Shown piece after piece: positions 34,861 through 46,319 of a stretch of 64,000 bases of DNA. A model generated the notes under the pieces. The model was not told where the DNA came from, did not search any database, and worked only from the letters and a program-made list of their open reading frames with translations. Within the stretch, counting starts at the first letter, position 1. Every line of letters starts with the position of its first letter. A program made the translations under genes and the position numbers. Source of the DNA: Bacteroidales bacterium (GTDB lineage Bacteria; Bacteroidota; Bacteroidia; Bacteroidales; UBA3824); the NCBI GenBank assembly GCA_024413595.1, contig JAKSUC010000008.1, forward strand, positions 1-64,000, in the 5' to 3' direction.

Positions 34861-37800
34861 TTAATTAGAATAAGTCAAATTCTCACTTTTTTCTTTAGGC
34901 TCAACAATAATGTGATCGTAACGTCTCATACCTGTACCAGCAGGAATTAAGTGACCAACAATAACATTTTCTTTTAAGCCTTCAAGAGTGTCAATTTTAC
35001 CTGCAATAGCAGCTTCATTAAGCACTTTAGTAGTTTCTTGGAATGAAGCAGCCGACATAAAGCTTTGAGTTTGAAGAGCAGCACGAGTAATACCTTGAAG
35101 TATTTGACTAGAAGTAGCCGCAACAGCATCACGAGCTTCAACAAGACGAAGGTCTTTACGTTTTAGAGTAGAGTTTTCGTCTCTAAGTTTGCGAGCAGAA
35201 ACAATTTGACCTGGTTTAAGATTTTCAGAATCGCCAGCGTCAAGAACCACTTTTTTGCCAAACATTCTGTCGTTTTCTTCCATAAATTCCCATTTGTCAG
35301 CCATTTCGCCTTCAAGGAAATTAGTGTCACCTGGATCTTCAATTTTAACCTTACGCATCATTTGACGAACAATAACTTCAAAGTGTTTATCATTGATTTT
35401 TACACCTTGTAAACGATAAACTTCTTGAACTTCGTTAACGATGTATTCTTGAACTTCGGTAGGTCCTTTGATTGCAAGAATGTCAGATGGAGTAACAGCA
35501 CCATCAGAAAGTGGAGTTCCAGCTTTAACGTAGTCGTTGTCTTGCACCAAAATTTGTTTAGAAAGAGAAACAAGATATTTCTTTTCTTCACCTTGTTTAG
35601 ATGTGATAGAAATTTCACGATTACCACGTTTAATTCTACCAAGAGTAACAATACCGTCGATTTCAGAAACCACTGCAGGGTTAGAAGGGTTACGAGCCTC
35701 AAACAATTCAGTAACACGAGGCAAACCACCAGTGATGTCACCCAAGCTACCAACTTTACGAGGTATCTTAACAAGAATATCACCAGAATTAACTTTGTCA
35801 CCTTCGGCACGAATAATGTGAGCACCCACAGGGATATTGTATGTTGCAACAAAATTTCCTTCTTCGTCAGAAATGTGAATAGCAGGAGTTTTTGTTTTGT
35901 CTTTGGCTTCGATAATAACTTTTTCAGCAAAACCTGTGGTTTCGTCGGTTTCTTCTTTATAAGTAGCACCTTCTATCATGTTTTCAAACACAACAGAACC
36001 GCCAAATTCAGAAATGATAGTTACGTTGAATGGGTCCCATTCACAAACTACATCACCTTTTTTAACAGTGTCACCGTCTTTAAAGTATAAACGAGAACCG
36101 TAAGGGATTGGAGCGTTTGTAAGAGTGATATTAGTATTGCTGTCTACAATCTTGGCTTCAGCAAGTCGGCTAATAACAACAAAAACTTGGTTGCCAGTTT
36201 CGTCGGTATAAGGAACTGTTTTTAGTTCTTCGATTTGTAAATAACCATCGTATTTAGAAACAAATTGAGAATCAGCAGCCAAACCTCCAGCAACACCACC
36301 GACGTGGAATGTACGAAGTGTCAACTGTGTACCAGGTTCACCGATACTTTGTGCAGCAATTGTACCAACAGCTTCACCAATTTGAACTTTACGAGATGTA
36401 GCCAAGTTACGTCCGTAACATTTTGCACAAACACCTTTACGAGATTCACAAGTAAGTACAGAACGAATTTCAATTTGTTCAATAGGAGATTCATCAATTC
36501 TTTGTGCAATAGCTTCAGTAATTTCCTCACCAGAACGAACAATGATTTCTCCAGTTTGTGGATGAATAACGTCATGAACAGAAGTACGTCCTAAAACTCT
36601 ATCGCCTAAAGACTCAACGATTTCGTCTTTTTTACGAAGAGCAGTAGCAATTAATCCACGAAGCGTTCCACAATCTTCTTGAGTAATAATAACGTCTTGA
36701 GCCACGTCAACCAAACGACGAGTTAAGTATCCAGCGTCAGCGGTTTTTAACGCGGTATCTGCCAAACCTTTACGAGCACCGTGTGTAGAAATAAAGTATT
36801 CTAACACAGATAGACCTTCTTTAAAGTTTGCCAAAATAGGGTTTTCAATAATTTCAGCGCCAGAAGAAGTACCTGATTTTTGAGGTTTTGCCATCAAACC
36901 ACGCATACCAGACAACTGACGAATTTGTTCTTTAGAACCACGGGCACCAGAATCAAGCATCATGTAAACAGAGTTGAATCCATCGTTGTTTGAAGACAAT
37001 GTTTTCATCACTGATTCTGTTAATTTAGCATTAACGTGAGTCCATGTATCGATGATTTGGTTGTAACGTTCGTTGTAAGTTATGAAACCCATGCTATAGT
37101 TGTTAAGAATTTCGTCAACTTGATCGTATCCTTCTTGAACCATAGCGGCTTTTTCAGTAGGAACAACCACATCTTCAAGGTTGAACGAAAGTCCACCTTT
37201 GAATGCACGGTAATATCCCATACTCTTAATATCGTCAAGGAATTTAACAGCACGTGCCATACCACAATGTTTGATAACACGGCTGATAATATCACGTAAG
37301 TTTTTCTTTTTGATAACTTCGTTGATATAACCAACTTCTGGAGGAACCATTTGGTTAAACAAAATACGTCCCACAGTTGTGTCTATCATCTTGTTAACAA
37401 GCACTTCGTTTTCCATAACGTTAGCTCTGATTTTACAAGCACTTTGAAGAGTAGCTTTACCTTCATTGTAAGCAATGATTGTTTCTTCAGGGCTATAATA
37501 TACTAAACCAGTACCTCTTACAGGTTTACCACCTTCAAGTTTACGTTCTTTAGTCATATAGTAAAGACCAAGAACCATGTCTTGAGACGGAACTGCAATA
37601 GGTGCACCATTAGCAGGGTTAAGAATGTTGTGCGAAGCTAACATAAGAATTTGAGCTTCAAGCACAGCAGCATTACCTAAAGGCAAGTGAACAGCCATTT
37701 GGTCACCATCAAAGTCGGCGTTGAACGCAGTACAAACTAATGGGTGAAGTTGTATAGCTTTGCCTTCAATTAATTTAGGTTGGAATGCTTGAATACCTAA

Positions 37801-39129
37801 TCTGTGAAGGGTTGGAGCACGGTTAAGCAAAATAGGATGACCTTTTAAAACATTTTCAAGAATGTCCCAAACCACAGGGTCTTTACGGTCAACAATCTTT
37901 TTTGCAGATTTAACAGTTTTTACAACACCTCTTTCTATAAGTTTACGAATAACAAATGGTTTGTATAATTCAGCAGCCATTTCTTTAGGTAAACCGCATT
38001 CGTGCATTTGTAATTCAGGACCAACAACAATAACAGAACGAGCTGAATAGTCAACACGTTTACCAAGTAAGTTTTGACGGAAACGTCCTTGTTTACCTTT
38101 TAAACTATCACTTAAAGATTTTAAAGGACGATTTGCTTCGCTCTTAACAGCGTTAGATTTACGAGAATTATCAAATAGAGAATCAACAGCTTCTTGAAGC
38201 ATACGTTTTTCGTTACGAAGAATAACTTCAGGAGCTTTGATTTCGATAAGACGTTTTAAACGATTGTTACGAATTATTACACGACGATAAAGGTCGTTAA
38301 GGTCAGAAGTAGCAAAACGACCACCGTCTAGTGGAACCAAAGGACGTAATTCAGGTGGAATTACAGGAACCACTTTAATAATCATATATTCAGGTTTATT
38401 AGCTTCTGGAGAAGATCTAAAAGTTTGTACAACTTGTAGACGTTTTAAAGCTTCAGCTTTACGTTGTTGAGAAGTTTCCTTGTTAGCTTTGTCTCTTAAA
38501 GAGAAAGCTAATTCATCAAGGTTGATTTCTTTTAGCAAATCATAAATAGCTTCAGCTCCCATTTTAGCTATAAACTTGTTGGGATCTGTGTCATCAAGAA
38601 GTTGGTTATCTTTTGGAAGAGTATCTATAATATCCAAATATTCTTCTTCAGATAAGAAATCAAGTTTGTTAACTCCATCAGCAGCTTTAACACCTGGTTG
38701 AATAACCACGTATTTTTCATAATAAATGATAGAGTCAAGTTTTTTTGTCTGCATACCTAATAAATATCCAATTTTATTAGGTAATGATTTGAAGTACCAA
38801 ATGTGAGCAACAGGAACTACAAGTTGAATGTGTCCCATACGTTCACGTCTAACTTTTTTCTCAGTAACTTCAACACCGCAACGGTCACAGACAATACCTT
38901 TATAACGAATACGTTTGTATTTACCGCAATGACATTCATAATCCTTAACAGGACCAAAAATGCGTTCGCAGAACAAACCATCACGTTCAGGTTTGTATGT
39001 ACGATAGTTTATGGTTTCTGGTTTTAGAACTTCACCACTTGAACGTTCCAAAATTTCTTCAGGAGAAGCCAATCCTATCGAAATTTTAGTAAATGTACTT
39101 TTTTGTTTATTGTCTTTACGAAATGCCAT
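34861..39129 (-). CDS. rpoC: DNA-directed RNA polymerase beta' subunit
   Basis: The largest RNA polymerase subunit, 1422 residues, normal for Bacteroidota. Visible landmarks: the N-terminal zinc site [20 protein letters not shown] near residue 65; the catalytic magnesium loop [15 protein letters not shown] near residue 470; [21 protein letters not shown]; the second zinc site [17 protein letters not shown] near residue 890; and the trigger-loop region [16 protein letters not shown]. It lies 94 bases after rpoB, with a strong stem-loop in the spacer. Confidence 0.99.
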   Translation of the reverse strand: MAFRKDNKQKSTFTKISIGLASPEEILERSSGEVLKPETINYRTYKPERDGLFCERIFGPVKDYECHCGKYKRIRYKGIVCDRCGVEVTEKKVRRERMGHIQLVVPVAHIWYFKSLPNKIGYLLGMQTKKLDSIIYYEKYVVIQPGVKAADGVNKLDFLSEEEYLDIIDTLPKDNQLLDDTDPNKFIAKMGAEAIYDLLKEINLDELAFSLRDKANKETSQQRKAEALKRLQVVQTFRSSPEANKPEYMIIKVVPVIPPELRPLVPLDGGRFATSDLNDLYRRVIIRNNRLKRLIEIKAPEVILRNEKRMLQEAVDSLFDNSRKSNAVKSEANRPLKSLSDSLKGKQGRFRQNLLGKRVDYSARSVIVVGPELQMHECGLPKEMAAELYKPFVIRKLIERGVVKTVKSAKKIVDRKDPVVWDILENVLKGHPILLNRAPTLHRLGIQAFQPKLIEGKAIQLHPLVCTAFNADFDGDQMAVHLPLGNAAVLEAQILMLASHNILNPANGAPIAVPSQDMVLGLYYMTKERKLEGGKPVRGTGLVYYSPEETIIAYNEGKATLQSACKIRANVMENEVLVNKMIDTTVGRILFNQMVPPEVGYINEVIKKKNLRDIISRVIKHCGMARAVKFLDDIKSMGYYRAFKGGLSFNLEDVVVPTEKAAMVQEGYDQVDEILNNYSMGFITYNERYNQIIDTWTHVNAKLTESVMKTLSSNNDGFNSVYMMLDSGARGSKEQIRQLSGMRGLMAKPQKSGTSSGAEIIENPILANFKEGLSVLEYFISTHGARKGLADTALKTADAGYLTRRLVDVAQDVIITQEDCGTLRGLIATALRKKDEIVESLGDRVLGRTSVHDVIHPQTGEIIVRSGEEITEAIAQRIDESPIEQIEIRSVLTCESRKGVCAKCYGRNLATSRKVQIGEAVGTIAAQSIGEPGTQLTLRTFHVGGVAGGLAADSQFVSKYDGYLQIEELKTVPYTDETGNQVFVVISRLAEAKIVDSNTNITLTNAPIPYGSRLYFKDGDTVKKGDVVCEWDPFNVTIISEFGGSVVFENMIEGATYKEETDETTGFAEKVIIEAKDKTKTPAIHISDEEGNFVATYNIPVGAHIIRAEGDKVNSGDILVKIPRKVGSLGDITGGLPRVTELFEARNPSNPAVVSEIDGIVTLGRIKRGNREISITSKQGEEKKYLVSLSKQILVQDNDYVKAGTPLSDGAVTPSDILAIKGPTEVQEYIVNEVQEVYRLQGVKINDKHFEVIVRQMMRKVKIEDPGDTNFLEGEMADKWEFMEENDRMFGKKVVLDAGDSENLKPGQIVSARKLRDENSTLKRKDLRLVEARDAVAATSSQILQGITRAALQTQSFMSAASFQETTKVLNEAAIAGKIDTLEGLKENVIVGHLIPAGTGMRRYDHIIVEPKEKSENLTYSN

Positions 39130-39182
39130 ATTCGTTGTATGTTAAAATATGTCGTTAAAACTATTTTTTCAAAATATCAAAA

Positions 39183-39203
39183 GCCGGAAGCTATACTTCC
39201 GGC
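39183..39203 (-). other. Stem-loop in the rpoB-rpoC spacer
   Basis: GCCGGAAG and CTTCCGGC form a perfect 8-bp GC-rich stem with a five-base loop, followed on the minus strand by TTTTGATATTTTG. It may be an attenuator, an RNase processing site or a partial terminator. Confidence 0.7.
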
Positions 39204-39223
39204 AAAAAGTTTACTATAAATTA

Positions 39224-42200
39224 TTAAGAAAGTGTAACACTTAAACCTAAACCTCTTAATTCATGTAATAATACATTGAATGATTCAGGAATACCAGGAG
39301 TTGGCATTGGGTCACCCTTAACAATAGCTTCATAAGCTTTTGCACGACCAACAACGTCGTCTGATTTAACAGTAAGAATTTCTTGAAGAATGTTTGCTGC
39401 TCCAAATGCTTCTAGAGCCCAAACTTCCATTTCTCCAAAACGTTGACCACCAAATTGCGCTTTACCTCCAAGAGGTTGTTGTGTAATTAATGAGTAAGGA
39501 CCAATAGAACGAGCGTGCATTTTATCATCAACCATGTGACCTAATTTCAACATGTAGATAACACCAACAGTTGCAGGTTGGTCAAAACGTTCTCCTGTAC
39601 CACCATCGTAAAGATATGATTTACCAAAACGAGGTAGACCATTTTGTTCCATTAAATCACCAATTTGTTCTACTGTAGCACCATCAAAAATAGGAGTTGC
39701 AAATGTAACGCCCATAGTTTTGCCAGCCCAACCTAAAACAGTTTCATATATTTGTCCAAGGTTCATACGAGAAGGCACACCTAATGGGTTTAGAACAATA
39801 TCAACAGGAGTTCCGTCTGCTAAAAATGGCATATCTTCTGCACGTACAATACGAGAAACGATACCTTTATTACCGTGACGACCTGCCATCTTGTCTCCTA
39901 CTCTTAATTTACGTTTTTTTGCAACGTAAACTTTAGCAAGTTGTACAATACCGATTGGAAGTTCATCTCCAATCATTACATTATATTTTTGACGGCGGAA
40001 TACGCTTTCTTCTTCTTTGAATTTAACAATATAATTGTGTAAAAGTGCTTTGATTGTATCGTTTTTCTTTTTATCAGTAGTCCATTTGTTAGGATTGATT
40101 TCGATATAATCAGGAATTTCTTGAAGAACTTTCATTGTAAATTTAGCACCTTTCGCAATAATATCTTTGTTAAAATAGTCTTTAACACCTTGCGAAGTTT
40201 TTCCATTAACAAGTTGGAACAACTTATCAATTAAGCAATCTCTTAAATCAGAACAAACTTTTTCGTAATCTTTTTCAAGTTTTTGAATAATTGGTTTATC
40301 AGCAGTTTTAACTTTGCGATCTTTCATAGAACGAGAGAATAATCTCTTGTCGATAACAACACCTTTAACAGAAGGTGGAGTTTTTAAAGAAGCGTCTTTT
40401 ACGTCACCTGCTTTTTCACCAAATATAGCACGAAGAAGTTTTTCTTCTGGACTAGGATCAGATTCTCCTTTAGGAGTAATTTTACCAATAAGAATATCGC
40501 CTTGTTGAACTTCAGCACCAACGCGAATTATACCATTTTCGTCAAGATTTTTTGTAGCATCTTCACTTACATTAGGAATATCAGCAGTAAGTTCTTCCAT
40601 ACCACGTTTAGTATCACGAACTTCTAACATGTATTCATCAATGTGAATAGAAGTGAAAATATCTTCACGAACAACACGTTCCGAAATTACAATAGCATCT
40701 TCATAGTTGTAACCTTTCCAAGGCATGAATGCTACTTTCATATTGCGACCTAACGCAAGTTCGCCACCTTTAGTAGCATAACCTTCTGTAAGAATTTGAC
40801 CAGGAACAACAACATCGCCTTTACGAACAATAGGACGAGTGTTGATACACATACTCTGGTTAGTTTTCTTAAATTTGGTTAAATGATATGTTGTGTTTTC
40901 ATCATCAAAATCGACAAAACGTTCTTCTTCAGTTTGATTGTATTTGATAACAATCTTATCTGCATCAACATATTGAACAACACCATCACGTTCTGCAGTG
41001 ATTTGAGTTCTAGAATCTTTTGCAACACGAGCTTCAATACCAGTACCAACAATAGGAGCTTCTGGCTCAATAATAGGAACAGCTTGACGCATCATGTTAG
41101 AACCCATCAATGCACGGTTAGCATCGTCATGTTCCAAGAATGGAATAAGAGACGCAGCAATTGAAGAAATTTGGTTAGGAGCTACATCAATTAATTCAAC
41201 TTCTTCTGGCGAAATAACAGGGAAGTCTGCATTTTGACGAGCTTTAACACGTTTTTCAATAATTTTACCGTTTTCATCCATAGCAGCAGAAGCTTGAGCA
41301 ACTAATTTATTGTCTTCATCTTCTGCAGTCATATATTGCATACCTTCTTCAGAAAAGTCAACAACACCGTTGTTAACTTTACGGTATGGAGTTTCAATAA
41401 ATCCTAAGTCGTCAACCTTTGCAAACACACAAAGAGAAGAAATCAAACCAATGTTTGGACCTTCAGGAGTTTCAATAGGACAAAGACGACCATAGTGTGT
41501 ATAGTGAACGTCACGAACTTCGAAACCAGCACGATCTCTAGACAAACCACCAGGACCAAGAGCAGACAAACGACGTTTGTGTGTGATTTCAGCCAATGGG
41601 TTGGTTTGATCCATAAACTGAGAAAGCTGATTGGTACCAAAAAATGAGTTTATAACCGAAGATAAAGTTTTAGAATTGATAAGGTCTATAGGAGTAAAAA
41701 CCTCATTGTCTCTAACGTTCATACGTTCACGAATGGTTCTAGCCATACGAGCAAGACCAACTCCAAATTGATCGTAAAGTTGCTCACCAACTGTACGAAC
41801 ACGACGGTTACTCAAGTGGTCAATATCATCAACATCAGCTTTAGAGTTGATAAGTTCGATCAGATATTTAATAATCTCTATAATGTCTTCCTTAGTTAAT
41901 ACTTTAATATTAGTATCAATCTTAAGGTCTAATTTTTTGTTAATCCTATAACGACCAACATCTCCTAAATCGTAACGACGATCAGAGAAGAATAATTTGT
42001 CTATAACATCACGAGCAGTAGCATCGTCAGGTGGTTCAGCATTGCGAAGCTGACGATAAATATAAAGAACAGCTTCTTTTTCAGAGTTACAAGGGTCTTT
42101 TTGTAAAGTGTTGTAAATAATAGAAAAATCTATGTGTTCAGCAACATCTTTGTGAAGCAATATAGTTTGAGCTCCAGACTCAACAATGTCGTCAATAAGT

Positions 42201-43033
42201 TCGTTTGTAAGTTCAACTTCACGATCAACAATAATATTGTTACGTTCAATAGAAACTACTTCTCCGGTATCTTCATCAACGAAATCTTCAGTCCAAGTTT
42301 TTAAAACTCTTGCAGCTAATTTACGACCAACAACCTTTTTAAGAGCAGCTTTGCTAACTTTAATTTCGTCAGCTAAGTCAAAAATTTGTAGGATGTCTTT
42401 ATCGTTTTCAAAACCAATAGCACGTAACAAAGTTGTTACAGGTAATTTCTTTTTACGATCGATATAAGCATACATAACATTATTAATGTCAGTAGCAAAT
42501 TCAATCCATGAGCCCTTAAATGGAATAATACGGGCAGAATAAAGTTTTGTACCGTTAGCATGCATACTTTGTCCAAAGAAAACTCCAGGAGAACGATGTA
42601 ATTGAGAAACAACAACACGTTCAGCACCATTAATAACAAAAGTGCCACTAGGAGTCATATAAGGAACGGTACCCAGATAAACATCTTGAATAACCGTTTC
42701 AAAATCCTCATGTTCAGGATCGGTACAATATAGCTTGAGTTTAGCCTTAAGAGGTACACTATACGTAAGACCACGATCTAAACATTCTTCAATAGTATAC
42801 CTTGAAGGATCGACATAATAGTCGATAAATTCAAGCATAAAGTTATTACGAGTATCTGAAATAGGGAAATTTTCATTAAATACCTTAAACAATCCCTCTT
42901 GCTTTCTCTTTTCAGGAGTAGTTTCCAATTGAAAGAAATCATGAAAAGATTTCAATTGGATTTCCAGAAAATCAGGATACTCTAACTGATTTTTAGCTGA
43001 AGCGAAACTAATTCTAGAGTTATTCAGAGCCAT
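39224..43033 (-). CDS. rpoB: DNA-directed RNA polymerase beta subunit
   Basis: The 1269-residue beta subunit. It begins [26 protein letters not shown]. It carries the rifampicin-pocket segment [34 protein letters not shown] near residue 465, [30 protein letters not shown], and the C-terminal [24 protein letters not shown]. The rifampicin cluster looks wild type as far as can be read. It is part of the L11-L1-L10-L12-beta-beta' order, 114 bases after rplL with a hairpin in between. Confidence 0.99.
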   Translation of the reverse strand: MALNNSRISFASAKNQLEYPDFLEIQLKSFHDFFQLETTPEKRKQEGLFKVFNENFPISDTRNNFMLEFIDYYVDPSRYTIEECLDRGLTYSVPLKAKLKLYCTDPEHEDFETVIQDVYLGTVPYMTPSGTFVINGAERVVVSQLHRSPGVFFGQSMHANGTKLYSARIIPFKGSWIEFATDINNVMYAYIDRKKKLPVTTLLRAIGFENDKDILQIFDLADEIKVSKAALKKVVGRKLAARVLKTWTEDFVDEDTGEVVSIERNNIIVDREVELTNELIDDIVESGAQTILLHKDVAEHIDFSIIYNTLQKDPCNSEKEAVLYIYRQLRNAEPPDDATARDVIDKLFFSDRRYDLGDVGRYRINKKLDLKIDTNIKVLTKEDIIEIIKYLIELINSKADVDDIDHLSNRRVRTVGEQLYDQFGVGLARMARTIRERMNVRDNEVFTPIDLINSKTLSSVINSFFGTNQLSQFMDQTNPLAEITHKRRLSALGPGGLSRDRAGFEVRDVHYTHYGRLCPIETPEGPNIGLISSLCVFAKVDDLGFIETPYRKVNNGVVDFSEEGMQYMTAEDEDNKLVAQASAAMDENGKIIEKRVKARQNADFPVISPEEVELIDVAPNQISSIAASLIPFLEHDDANRALMGSNMMRQAVPIIEPEAPIVGTGIEARVAKDSRTQITAERDGVVQYVDADKIVIKYNQTEEERFVDFDDENTTYHLTKFKKTNQSMCINTRPIVRKGDVVVPGQILTEGYATKGGELALGRNMKVAFMPWKGYNYEDAIVISERVVREDIFTSIHIDEYMLEVRDTKRGMEELTADIPNVSEDATKNLDENGIIRVGAEVQQGDILIGKITPKGESDPSPEEKLLRAIFGEKAGDVKDASLKTPPSVKGVVIDKRLFSRSMKDRKVKTADKPIIQKLEKDYEKVCSDLRDCLIDKLFQLVNGKTSQGVKDYFNKDIIAKGAKFTMKVLQEIPDYIEINPNKWTTDKKKNDTIKALLHNYIVKFKEEESVFRRQKYNVMIGDELPIGIVQLAKVYVAKKRKLRVGDKMAGRHGNKGIVSRIVRAEDMPFLADGTPVDIVLNPLGVPSRMNLGQIYETVLGWAGKTMGVTFATPIFDGATVEQIGDLMEQNGLPRFGKSYLYDGGTGERFDQPATVGVIYMLKLGHMVDDKMHARSIGPYSLITQQPLGGKAQFGGQRFGEMEVWALEAFGAANILQEILTVKSDDVVGRAKAYEAIVKGDPMPTPGIPESFNVLLHELRGLGLSVTLS

Positions 43034-43084
43034 CTGATAATTAAAAAATTAATAATTGAACTTGAGAAATATGACAAAAAGGTC

Positions 43085-43114
43085 TAGTATCCCAATTCAT
43101 AATTGTGGATACTA
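43085..43114 (-). other. Stem-loop in the rplL-rpoB spacer
   Basis: TAGTATCC (43085-43092) pairs with GGATACTA (43107-43114), extended inward by CAATT/AATTG, and on the minus strand is followed by GACCTTTTTG. This is the position where many bacteria attenuate or process the ribosomal protein/RNA polymerase transcript. Confidence 0.7.
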
Positions 43115-43147
43115 AACCCAAAACTCAACTGGTTGAGTATGTTTACC

Positions 43148-43525
43148 TTACTTTAGTTCAACTTCTGCTCCAGCTTCTACTAATTTAGCTTTAATAGATT
43201 CAGCTTCTTCTTTAGAAACTTTTTCTTTAATAGCTTTAGGAGCACCGTCAACTAAATCTTTAGCTTCTTTTAAGCCTAAACCTGCAAGTTCTTTTACTAA
43301 TTTAACAATTTGTAATTTTTGAGCACCTGCTGATTTGAGGATAACGTCAAATTCTGTTTGTTCAGCAGCAGCAGGAGCAGCAGCACCAGCTGCAGGTCCA
43401 GCAACAGCTACAGCAGCAGCTGCAGGTTCGATACCATATTCTTCTTTAAATATTGTTGCAAGTTCGCTAACTTCTTTAACAGTCAAATTAACTAATTGTT
43501 CTGCTAATGCTTTCAAATCTGCCAT
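43148..43525 (-). CDS. rplL: 50S ribosomal protein L7/L12
   Basis: The stalk protein that recruits elongation factors, 125 residues. The N-terminal dimerisation region ([28 protein letters not shown]) is followed by an Ala/Pro hinge ([22 protein letters not shown]). The C-terminal factor-binding domain is [44 protein letters not shown]. It is encoded 40 bases after rplJ in the standard order. Confidence 0.98.
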   Translation of the reverse strand: MADLKALAEQLVNLTVKEVSELATIFKEEYGIEPAAAAVAVAGPAAGAAAPAAAEQTEFDVILKSAGAQKLQIVKLVKELAGLGLKEAKDLVDGAPKAIKEKVSKEEAESIKAKLVEAGAEVELK

Positions 43526-43565
43526 TTTTATTCTATTTTAGATAATTGTTTTTAAATTGAATTAA

Positions 43566-44093
43566 TTATTGTGCTCTTTCTTCTAGAGCTTTTACCAAAC
43601 CGGTAAGTTTGTTTTGTCCCGATTGCAAACAAGAAATAACATTCTTGATTGGAGACTGTAACAACATAATGATGTCGCCGAGTAACTCTTCTTTAGACTT
43701 AATAGAAGCTAAAGCTGCGAGTTGATTATCGCCAACGTAGATACTTTCTTGAACGTAAGCAGCTTTAAGGATTGGTTTTTCGCCATTTTTTCTTAAATCT
43801 TGAATCATTTGTGCAGGAGCATTTGCTTTTTCACAAAACATGATACAAGTATTTTGTTTTAAAAGAGGCAACAATTCTGAAACACTATCCTTTTTATTGC
43901 TTTTTTCAAAAGCTTTTTTAAGAAGAGTATTTTTTACAACTTGTAAAGTAACTTTCTTATCAAAACAAGCTTTACGCAATTTGTATGTGTCTGCCGCGTT
44001 AAGATCGGAAATGTCGGCCAAATAGAAGTTCGACGAATTGTCAATTGCTTCTGCAAGCGAATCAATGATGGAACCTTTTTGTGTCTTTTTCAT
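43566..44093 (-). CDS. rplJ: 50S ribosomal protein L10
   Basis: The stalk base protein that binds 23S rRNA and L7/L12 dimers, 175 residues. N-terminal DSLAEAIDNSSNFYLADISDLNAADTYKLRKACFDKKVTLQVVKNTLLKKAFEKS is typical, including the KNTLL segment. L10 or the L10-L12 complex normally represses its own mRNA; the 24-base spacer to rplA leaves little room for a leader here. Confidence 0.97.
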   Translation of the reverse strand: MKKTQKGSIIDSLAEAIDNSSNFYLADISDLNAADTYKLRKACFDKKVTLQVVKNTLLKKAFEKSNKKDSVSELLPLLKQNTCIMFCEKANAPAQMIQDLRKNGEKPILKAAYVQESIYVGDNQLAALASIKSKEELLGDIIMLLQSPIKNVISCLQSGQNKLTGLVKALEERAQ

Positions 44094-44117
44094 TTTAACT
44101 TTGCTTTAATTATGGCC

Positions 44118-44810
44118 TTACTCAATAGATTTTGGATCAACTTCAATACTTGGAGTCATTGTACCACTAACAAATACACTCTTAACGTATGTACCTTTAG
44201 CAGCAGCTGGTTTTAACTTTATTACAGTACGCAAGAATTCTCTTGCATTTTCATAAAGTTTATCACTTTCAAAAGAAGCTTTTCCAACTGGACAATGAAT
44301 AATACCGTATTTGTCTACCTTGAAATCTATCTTTCCGAGTTTTACTTCTTTAACTGCCTGTGCAATTTCCATTGTAACAGTACCAGTTTTTGGGTTAGGC
44401 ATAAGTCCACGAGGACCAAGTATTCTACCTAACTTACCTACTTTACCCATACAAGAAGGCATTGTGATGATAACATCAACATCTGTCCAACCACCTTGAA
44501 TCTTGTTAACATATTCGTCAAGACCAACGTAATCAGCACCAGCTGTTTTAGCTTCTTCTTCCTTATCAGGAGTACATAAAACTAAAACCTTCTTGTCTTT
44601 ACCAGTACCGTTAGGAAGAGTAACAACGCCTCTAACCATCTGGTTAGCTTTTTTAGGATCAACACCAAGACGGATATCAACGTCAACTGAAGAATCAAAT
44701 TTAGTAGATACTAAAGATTTTACTAAATCACAAGCATCTTTAAGTTGATATTGTTTACCTTCTTCGATTTTGCCCAGCGCAGCTTTATAATTTTTACTTA
44801 CTTTTCCCAT
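44118..44810 (-). CDS. rplA: 50S ribosomal protein L1
   Basis: L1 binds 23S rRNA near the E site and in many bacteria represses the L11 operon. The 230-residue sequence has [24 protein letters not shown] near residue 47. The L1 signature [43 protein letters not shown] lies near residue 140. It follows rplK by 17 bases. Confidence 0.98.
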   Translation of the reverse strand: MGKVSKNYKAALGKIEEGKQYQLKDACDLVKSLVSTKFDSSVDVDIRLGVDPKKANQMVRGVVTLPNGTGKDKKVLVLCTPDKEEEAKTAGADYVGLDEYVNKIQGGWTDVDVIITMPSCMGKVGKLGRILGPRGLMPNPKTGTVTMEIAQAVKEVKLGKIDFKVDKYGIIHCPVGKASFESDKLYENAREFLRTVIKLKPAAAKGTYVKSVFVSGTMTPSIEVDPKSIE

Positions 44811-44827
44811 TTCGACTTTGTTATTAT

Positions 44828-45271
44828 TTAGTTATCAAAAGGTGAGGGACCACTAATTGTGATACCCATACTTCTAGCTGTGCCTGCTACCAATTTCATG
44901 GCCGATTCAATTGTAAAACAATTTAAATCGGGCAACTTGTCTTCAGCAATTTGTTTAATCTGATCCCAAGTTACTGACGCAACCTTCTTTCTATTAGGTT
45001 CTGCAGAACCTGACTTTATTTTTGCAAGTTCTTTTAATTGTGCTCCAGCTGGTGATGTTTTTAAAACGAAATCAAACGATTTATCGCTATAAACTGTAAT
45101 AACAACAGGTACAACTTTACCTGCTTTATCTTTTGTTTTAGCATTAAATTGTTTACAGAATTCCATTATGTTAACACCTTTGGAACCCAAAGCAGGACCA
45201 ATAGGTGGTGAAGGATTAGCTGCACCGCCTTTGATTTCCAATTTAACAAAACCGGTAATTTCCTTAGCCAT
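44828..45271 (-). CDS. rplK: 50S ribosomal protein L11
   Basis: L11 forms the GTPase-associated centre with 23S rRNA, 147 residues. Conserved: [37 protein letters not shown] near the N-terminus and TVESAMK-like [21 protein letters not shown] near the C-terminus. It is preceded by a 108-base spacer after nusG that contains a long imperfect stem. Confidence 0.98.
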   Translation of the reverse strand: MAKEITGFVKLEIKGGAANPSPPIGPALGSKGVNIMEFCKQFNAKTKDKAGKVVPVVITVYSDKSFDFVLKTSPAGAQLKELAKIKSGSAEPNRKKVASVTWDQIKQIAEDKLPDLNCFTIESAMKLVAGTARSMGITISGPSPFDN

Positions 45272-45311
45272 TTTGTTTATGTCTTAAAAAAATTGATTAT
45301 ATATAATAAAA

Positions 45312-45376
45312 GACTCTTTAGAAACTGTTGGAAGCTATTTTATTTTGAGAGGTAAATATCAGTTTCTTTCAAAGTC
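45312..45376 (-). other. Imperfect long stem in the nusG-rplK spacer
   Basis: GAAACTG (45321-45327) pairs exactly with CAGTTTC (45360-45366), and GACT/AGTC pair further out, giving a structured leader in front of rplK. L1 autoregulates the L11 operon in other bacteria by binding the mRNA leader; whether this stem is such a site is not shown. Confidence 0.4.
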
Positions 45377-45379
45377 GTA

Positions 45380-45958
45380 TTATTCTTTTAATTTCTCTAC
45401 CTGTACAAACCCTAATTCTAATGGAGTTTTTCTACCAAAGATTTTAACCATTACTTTGAGTTTTTTCTTCTCTTCGTTAATATCTTCGATAATTCCTATA
45501 AAACTATTAAAAGGTCCATCAATAACTTTTACGTTTTCACCAATTGTATATGGCGAATTCATCATCATATCACCATCTTCAGACATTTCATCAACTTTAC
45601 CTAAAATACGGTTGACTTCAACTTCTCTAATTGGTAATGGAGTTCCACCTTTTGTTTCACCCAAAAATCCTAATCCGCCAGGTATATTACGTAAAATACC
45701 TGTTACCTGTTGGGTTAACAAGCATTCAACCAAAACATAGCCAGGGAAAAATGTACGTTCCTTGCTATATTTTTTACCATTACGAACTTGATATACTTTT
45801 TCGCTGGGAATTAAAACTTGGGTAACAAAATCTTCTAATTTTAGGTTTTGAATTTCAGTTTCGATATATTCTTTAACCTTTTTTTCTTGACCTCCGATAG
45901 CACGTAGTACATACCACTTCTTTTCTTTTGGTCTATCTATTTTTGCTGATTCTTCCAT
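45380..45958 (-). CDS. nusG: Transcription termination/antitermination protein NusG
   Basis: NusG binds RNA polymerase and links it to Rho and ribosomes. 192 residues: the NGN domain (KKWYVLRAIGGQEKKVKEYIETEIQ to FFPGYVLVECLL) followed by a KOW domain (ENVKVIDGPFNSFIGIIEDINEEKKKLKVMVKIFGRKTPLELGFVQVEKL). It is encoded directly after secE (27 bases). Confidence 0.97.
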   Translation of the reverse strand: MEESAKIDRPKEKKWYVLRAIGGQEKKVKEYIETEIQNLKLEDFVTQVLIPSEKVYQVRNGKKYSKERTFFPGYVLVECLLTQQVTGILRNIPGGLGFLGETKGGTPLPIREVEVNRILGKVDEMSEDGDMMMNSPYTIGENVKVIDGPFNSFIGIIEDINEEKKKLKVMVKIFGRKTPLELGFVQVEKLKE

Positions 45959-45985
45959 TTGTTTAATCCCAATTGGGTTGTTTTA

Positions 45986-46183
45986 TTAATTGAAAAATCC
46001 GTATATAAATTGCATGATACTCTTTAAAGAGATATCCATTAAGAAAACCAATACGGCAATAATAAAAGTAGCAATCATAACGACAACTGCACTATTTTGA
46101 ACCTCTGCCCAAGTTGGCCAAGTTACTTTGTGTACAAGTTCTTCGTATGTTGCTTGTATGTAAGTTTTTACCTTTGTGAACAT
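45986..46183 (-). CDS. secE: Preprotein translocase subunit SecE
   Basis: A 65-residue short-form SecE: an amphipathic N-terminal helix (YIQATYEELVHKVTWPTWAEVQNSAVVV), with the conserved TWPT segment, and one transmembrane helix (VVMIATFIIAVLVFLMDISLKSIM). It forms the core translocon with SecY. Its position between tRNA-Trp and nusG is standard. Confidence 0.95.
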   Translation of the reverse strand: MFTKVKTYIQATYEELVHKVTWPTWAEVQNSAVVVMIATFIIAVLVFLMDISLKSIMQFIYGFFN

Positions 46184-46199
46184 TTTATATATATATTTG

Positions 46200-46272
46200 C
46201 ACGGGTGGAGAGGCTCGAACTCCCGACACCTAGTTTTGGAGACTAGTGCTCTACCAACTGAGCTACACCCGT
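46200..46272 (-). tRNA. tRNA-Trp (CCA)
   Basis: On the minus strand a cloverleaf beginning ACGGGTG and closing CACCCGT. D-arm AGCTCAGTTGGTAGAGC, anticodon loop CTCCAAA (anticodon CCA) between CTAGT and ACTAG, T-arm GTTCGAG, discriminator G as expected for Trp. CCA end not encoded. Confidence 0.97.
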
Positions 46273-46277
46273 AAGGT

Positions 46278-46299
46278 AAGGGAAGTTATCACTTCCCTT
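46278..46299 (-). other. Hairpin between tuf and tRNA-Trp
   Basis: AAGGGAAGT and ACTTCCCTT form a 9-bp stem with a TATC loop. On the minus strand no T-run follows, so it is more likely a processing or stabilising hairpin than a terminator. Confidence 0.55.
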
Positions 46300-46319
46300 T
46301 TATATTGGTAATCTATAGA

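Noticed and set aside
34861..43033. Several long open frames antisense to rpoC and rpoB
   Set aside because: They follow the third-codon-position composition of the polymerase genes and have no signal, start context or known motif.
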